Assembly (NCBI RefSeq): GCF_003315485.1
Contig: NZ_QNSE01000001.1
Coordinates: 1 to 64,000, forward strand
DNA from: Marinomonas rhizomae
GTDB lineage: Bacteria > Pseudomonadota > Gammaproteobacteria > Pseudomonadales > Marinomonadaceae
Direction of reading: 5' to 3'
Length of the DNA: 64,000 nucleotides
Numbering within the stretch: the first letter of the stretch is position 1; every line of letters begins with the position of its first letter. Both the position numbers and the translations under genes were made by a program. This document shows positions 61,509-64,000 of this stretch, piece after piece. A model generated the notes under the pieces. That model worked only from the letters and a program-made list of their open reading frames with translations. It had not been told where the DNA came from and searched no databases.

Positions 61509-63275
61509 TTAGTGGTCAACAGCACCGCCTGCACCTTGAGGGTAACGAACGCTTTCAACAAGGTCTTGGATTTCTTTTGGTGGTGGCGCAGTCATCGAAG
61601 AGACAGTAAACGCGACCACAAAGTTAATCACAGCACCCACGGCACCAAACGACAATGGAGAGATACCGAACAACCAGTTATCTGGTGTGTTGGCAAGCGA
61701 CGCAGTACCTGGGATGAAGAACCAGCCAAGGAATAAGAAGATATAAACCAAGGTTGAAATCAGACCCGCTAGCATACCAGCCACAGCCCCAGTGCTATTT
61801 ACACGTTTAGAGAATATCCCCATCATTAAGGCTGGGAAGATAGACGCTGCCGCGATACCAAAGGCTAATGCTACTACTTGAGCGGCGAAACCTGGTGGAT
61901 TCATGCCTAGATAAGTTGCTAATGCTATCGCGACAAACATGGACAGCCTTGCCACTCTGAGCTCCCCTTTGTCACTAATATTGGGGTTTATCGAGCCTTT
62001 TATTAGGTCATGACTTATTGCAGACGATATTGCCAGTAGTAGACCTGCAGCGGTTGAGAGTGCTGCGGCCAAACCACCAGCGGCAATTAGTCCAATAACC
62101 CAGCTTGGAAGGTTCGCAATTTCTGGATTTGCCAATACAAGGATGTCACGGTTAACGACTAGTTCATTGCCTTCCCAACCACGAGCTGTAGCTTCCTCTT
62201 GGAATGCAGGGACGTCGTTGTAGAATTGCACACGACCATCGCCGTTTTTATCGTCGAACTTGATAAGACCGGTTGTTTCCCAAGTCTGAACCCAATCTGG
62301 GCGTTCAGCGTATTCGATGGGTTGTTCTGTTGGACCTGATGGGTAAATAGTCGTTAGTAGATTTAAACGAGCCATAGACGCAACCGCTGGTGCGGTTAGA
62401 TACAACAAAGCGATGAAGACTAATGCCCAACCAGCAGACCAACGGGCATCGGCTACTTTAGGAACAGTGAAGAAACGAATAATAACGTGTGGTAGGCCGG
62501 CAGTACCTATCATTAGAGATAGGGTAAATAAAACCATATTTAACTTGTTATCGACGTCAGCGGTATAATCTCTAAAACCAAGCTCACGTACCACCTCATC
62601 AAGTTTTTGTAACAGTGGTAAGCCAGACTCAGTATGAGTAGAGAAAAGACCAATAGCAGGGATAAAGGTATCTGTTAGTTGTAAGGAGATAAATACCGCA
62701 GGAATAGTATAAGCGATGATAAGAACCACATATTGTGCAACCTGCGTATAGGTTATGCCTTTCATACCACCTAACACGGCGTAGAAAAACACAACAACCG
62801 CGGCAATCAAAAGGCCTGTGTTGTTATCCACTTCCAAGAAGCGAGAAAATGCGACGCCCGCACCAGTCATTTGACCGATTACATAGGTGACCGATGCAAT
62901 GATTAAACATGCAACAGCAACAAGCCGTGCTGTTTGGCTATAGAAGCGGTCGCCAATGAAATCTGGCACAGTGAACTTTCCGAACTTGCGCAAGTAAGGT
63001 GCTAGTAACATAGCGAGTAGGACATAACCCCCAGTCCAACCCATTAAGAAGGTTGAGTTAGCGTAACCGCCAGCCGCGATCAACCCCGCCATTGAGATGA
63101 AAGATGCGGCAGACATCCAGTCTGCTGCTGTTGCCATACCATTTAGTACTGGATGTACTCCACCGCCAGCGACATAGAACTCTTTTGTTGATCCAGCGCG
63201 CGCCCAAAATGCGATACCGAAGTAAAGAGCAAAGGAGCCGCCGACGAAAAGTAGGTTAATAGTAAACTGATCCAT
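61509..63275 (-). CDS. Na+/solute symporter of the VC_2705 (acetate/lactate-like) family
   Basis: A 588-residue SSS-family transporter with thirteen or more helices; family parts include AGGGVHPVLNGMATAADWMSAASF and GGLAAALSTAAGLLLAISSAISHDLIKG. A hydrophilic insert (about residues 315-375) carries DKNGDGRVQFYND, an EF-hand-like loop. It forms an operon with the DUF4212 protein five bases upstream. Carboxylate uptake (acetate, pyruvate or lactate) is inferred; the precise substrate is unknown. Confidence 0.93.
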   Translation of the reverse strand: MDQFTINLLFVGGSFALYFGIAFWARAGSTKEFYVAGGGVHPVLNGMATAADWMSAASFISMAGLIAAGGYANSTFLMGWTGGYVLLAMLLAPYLRKFGKFTVPDFIGDRFYSQTARLVAVACLIIASVTYVIGQMTGAGVAFSRFLEVDNNTGLLIAAVVVFFYAVLGGMKGITYTQVAQYVVLIIAYTIPAVFISLQLTDTFIPAIGLFSTHTESGLPLLQKLDEVVRELGFRDYTADVDNKLNMVLFTLSLMIGTAGLPHVIIRFFTVPKVADARWSAGWALVFIALLYLTAPAVASMARLNLLTTIYPSGPTEQPIEYAERPDWVQTWETTGLIKFDDKNGDGRVQFYNDVPAFQEEATARGWEGNELVVNRDILVLANPEIANLPSWVIGLIAAGGLAAALSTAAGLLLAISSAISHDLIKGSINPNISDKGELRVARLSMFVAIALATYLGMNPPGFAAQVVALAFGIAAASIFPALMMGIFSKRVNSTGAVAGMLAGLISTLVYIFLFLGWFFIPGTASLANTPDNWLFGISPLSFGAVGAVINFVVAFTVSSMTAPPPKEIQDLVESVRYPQGAGGAVDH

Positions 63276-63280
63276 ACGAC

Positions 63281-63541
63281 TTACTCCTGAAGGCCAAATT
63301 CTTCATCAAGCTTGTTCATTCTCCATGCGTAGAAGAAAGTCAAAATGATGAATACGAGAATGGAACCTTGTTGAGCGAACCAGAATCCTAAATCTGTTCC
63401 ACCAATATGAATGCCTGAGAGCATGGGACGAAGTAGGATGGCACAGCCATAAGAGGCCATTGCCCAAACCACTAAGCTGCCTAGTATCAGCCTTAGGTTT
63501 GCTTGCCAGTATTTTTCTGCATTAATGTTATGATCTGACAC
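63281..63541 (-). CDS. DUF4212 small symporter subunit
   Basis: An 86-residue protein with two helices (LILGSLVVWAMASYGCAILL and FWFAQQGSILVFIILTFFYAWRM) and the conserved AEKYWQANLRL start. GTG at 63541 has AAGGAG eight bases upstream. It always pairs with this symporter type and is presumed to be a small subunit, as in YhdT/PanF and ActP/YjcH pairs. Confidence 0.93.
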   Translation of the reverse strand: MSDHNINAEKYWQANLRLILGSLVVWAMASYGCAILLRPMLSGIHIGGTDLGFWFAQQGSILVFIILTFFYAWRMNKLDEEFGLQE

Positions 63542-63696
63542 GGTAGATCTCCTTATAATTATTTTTATACGCACTGTTAATTTAGCAGGCAGTTGTTTAA
63601 TAAGAAGTCAGACTTTAGTCGCATAGCGTGTTTATTGATCGACATGCTCTCATGCGGGATCCATGCAAGACAGTACTTTAGATGTGAGTAAGAGAA

Positions 63697-64000
63697 GTGA
63701 ATAAGGATATAAAACAAAAGATTCTTTCGGTTTGTGCTGAAAAAATAAAACAAAAAGGCGACGGTGTTCAGGTGTCTTTTTATGCGTTTTTTGCGAATAA
63801 AAACGATGACCCCGTTACCTTGATGACCGTTGCGCGCTGGTGGATAGAAGAGCATCAACTTAATCACTTCGAAAAAGCCACTAAGATTTACGCTATGGTG
63901 GCATCACTCGATAATCGCTCGGCTATTCAATTGCCAGATTTACAGCAGGCTAAAGGTCTCAATCATCTGACCTTGAGTGTGTCTAATCTTGATGTATCCA
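63697..64000 (+). CDS. 5' part of an unidentified gene cut by the window edge
   Basis: GTG at 63697 with AAGAG close upstream opens a frame of 101 codons with no stop before the edge (MNKDIKQKILSVCAEKIKQK, then VSFYAFFANKNDDPVTLMTVARWWIEEHQLNHFEK). It is divergent from the DUF4212 gene with about 155 bases between. Only the soluble, probably DNA- or protein-interacting N-terminus is visible; I do not recognise the family. Confidence 0.6.
   Translation, partial: MNKDIKQKILSVCAEKIKQKGDGVQVSFYAFFANKNDDPVTLMTVARWWIEEHQLNHFEKATKIYAMVASLDNRSAIQLPDLQQAKGLNHLTLSVSNLDVS

Noticed and set aside
63577-63867. 96-residue minus-strand frame at the right end
   Set aside because: Antisense to the open GTG frame at 63697 and to the DUF4212 promoter; no family features.

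Overview
The window looks like chromosome from a marine gammaproteobacterium of the Oceanospirillales, most probably Marinomonas or a close relative. This is inferred from gene content and protein style: carboxynorspermidine-type polyamine genes, ppsA/ppsR, rnr-rlmB, a Ni-superoxide dismutase, a VC_2705-type symporter with a DUF4212 partner, and cobalamin genes with a B12 riboswitch. No rRNA, tRNA, CRISPR array, complete insertion sequence or replication origin was recognised. The last gene runs off the right edge.

Region by region. 0-12 kb: a coiled-coil lipoprotein, the two-gene carboxynorspermidine route, a GAF-PAS-GGDEF cyclase, an NnrU-like membrane protein, a Cache chemoreceptor, the Hsp70-like YegD and an OFA-family transporter. 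12-19.5 kb: a FUSC membrane protein, a cobalamin riboswitch ahead of a CbiM-like cobalt permease, a divergent LysR/MFS pair, and a copper pair (Met/His-rich DUF2946 protein and OprC-like TonB receptor). 19.6-24.7 kb: a TPP riboswitch and thiD-thiZ-thiX-thiY-thiM-thiE, a pyrimidine and thiazole salvage operon. 24.7-29 kb: an orphan capsule-synthesis-like protein, a TPR-like protein, a DEDDy exonuclease and a CsgG/DUF4810/DUF799 lipoprotein trio.

29.2-34.5 kb is an accessory island. It holds what I read as the decayed end of an integron cassette array without integrase: a GNAT gene broken by an in-frame stop, one clear attC site, a small membrane-protein cassette flanked by 11-bp inverted core sites, a 5'-truncated dfrA-type dihydrofolate reductase, and a YefM-YoeB toxin-antitoxin pair. 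All lie on the minus strand. Next come a second toxin-antitoxin pair, an AT-rich two-TM protein of unknown function, and about 1.3 kb of non-coding DNA with three diverged copies of a 250-bp hairpin element plus other short dispersed repeats.

34.6-64 kb is mostly core: ppsA/ppsR, rnr-rlmB, cobT-cobS-cobC, a TRIC-family channel and cobO. A Fur-box promoter then precedes a four-gene run: TPR-like protein, tiny His-rich membrane protein, sodN and sodX. After that come yitT, rsuA, a TetR regulator, a very large SSS-PAS-histidine kinase-receiver hybrid, slyD, several GNATs, an Lrp regulator divergent from a class V aminotransferase, bluB, and a Na+/solute symporter operon. The cobalamin genes (riboswitch-permease, cobTSC, cobO, bluB) together cover cobalt uptake, lower-ligand synthesis, nucleotide-loop assembly and corrinoid adenosylation. 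The Fur-SodN unit is the best candidate for a little-described system; the cassette remnant is the clearest structural surprise.
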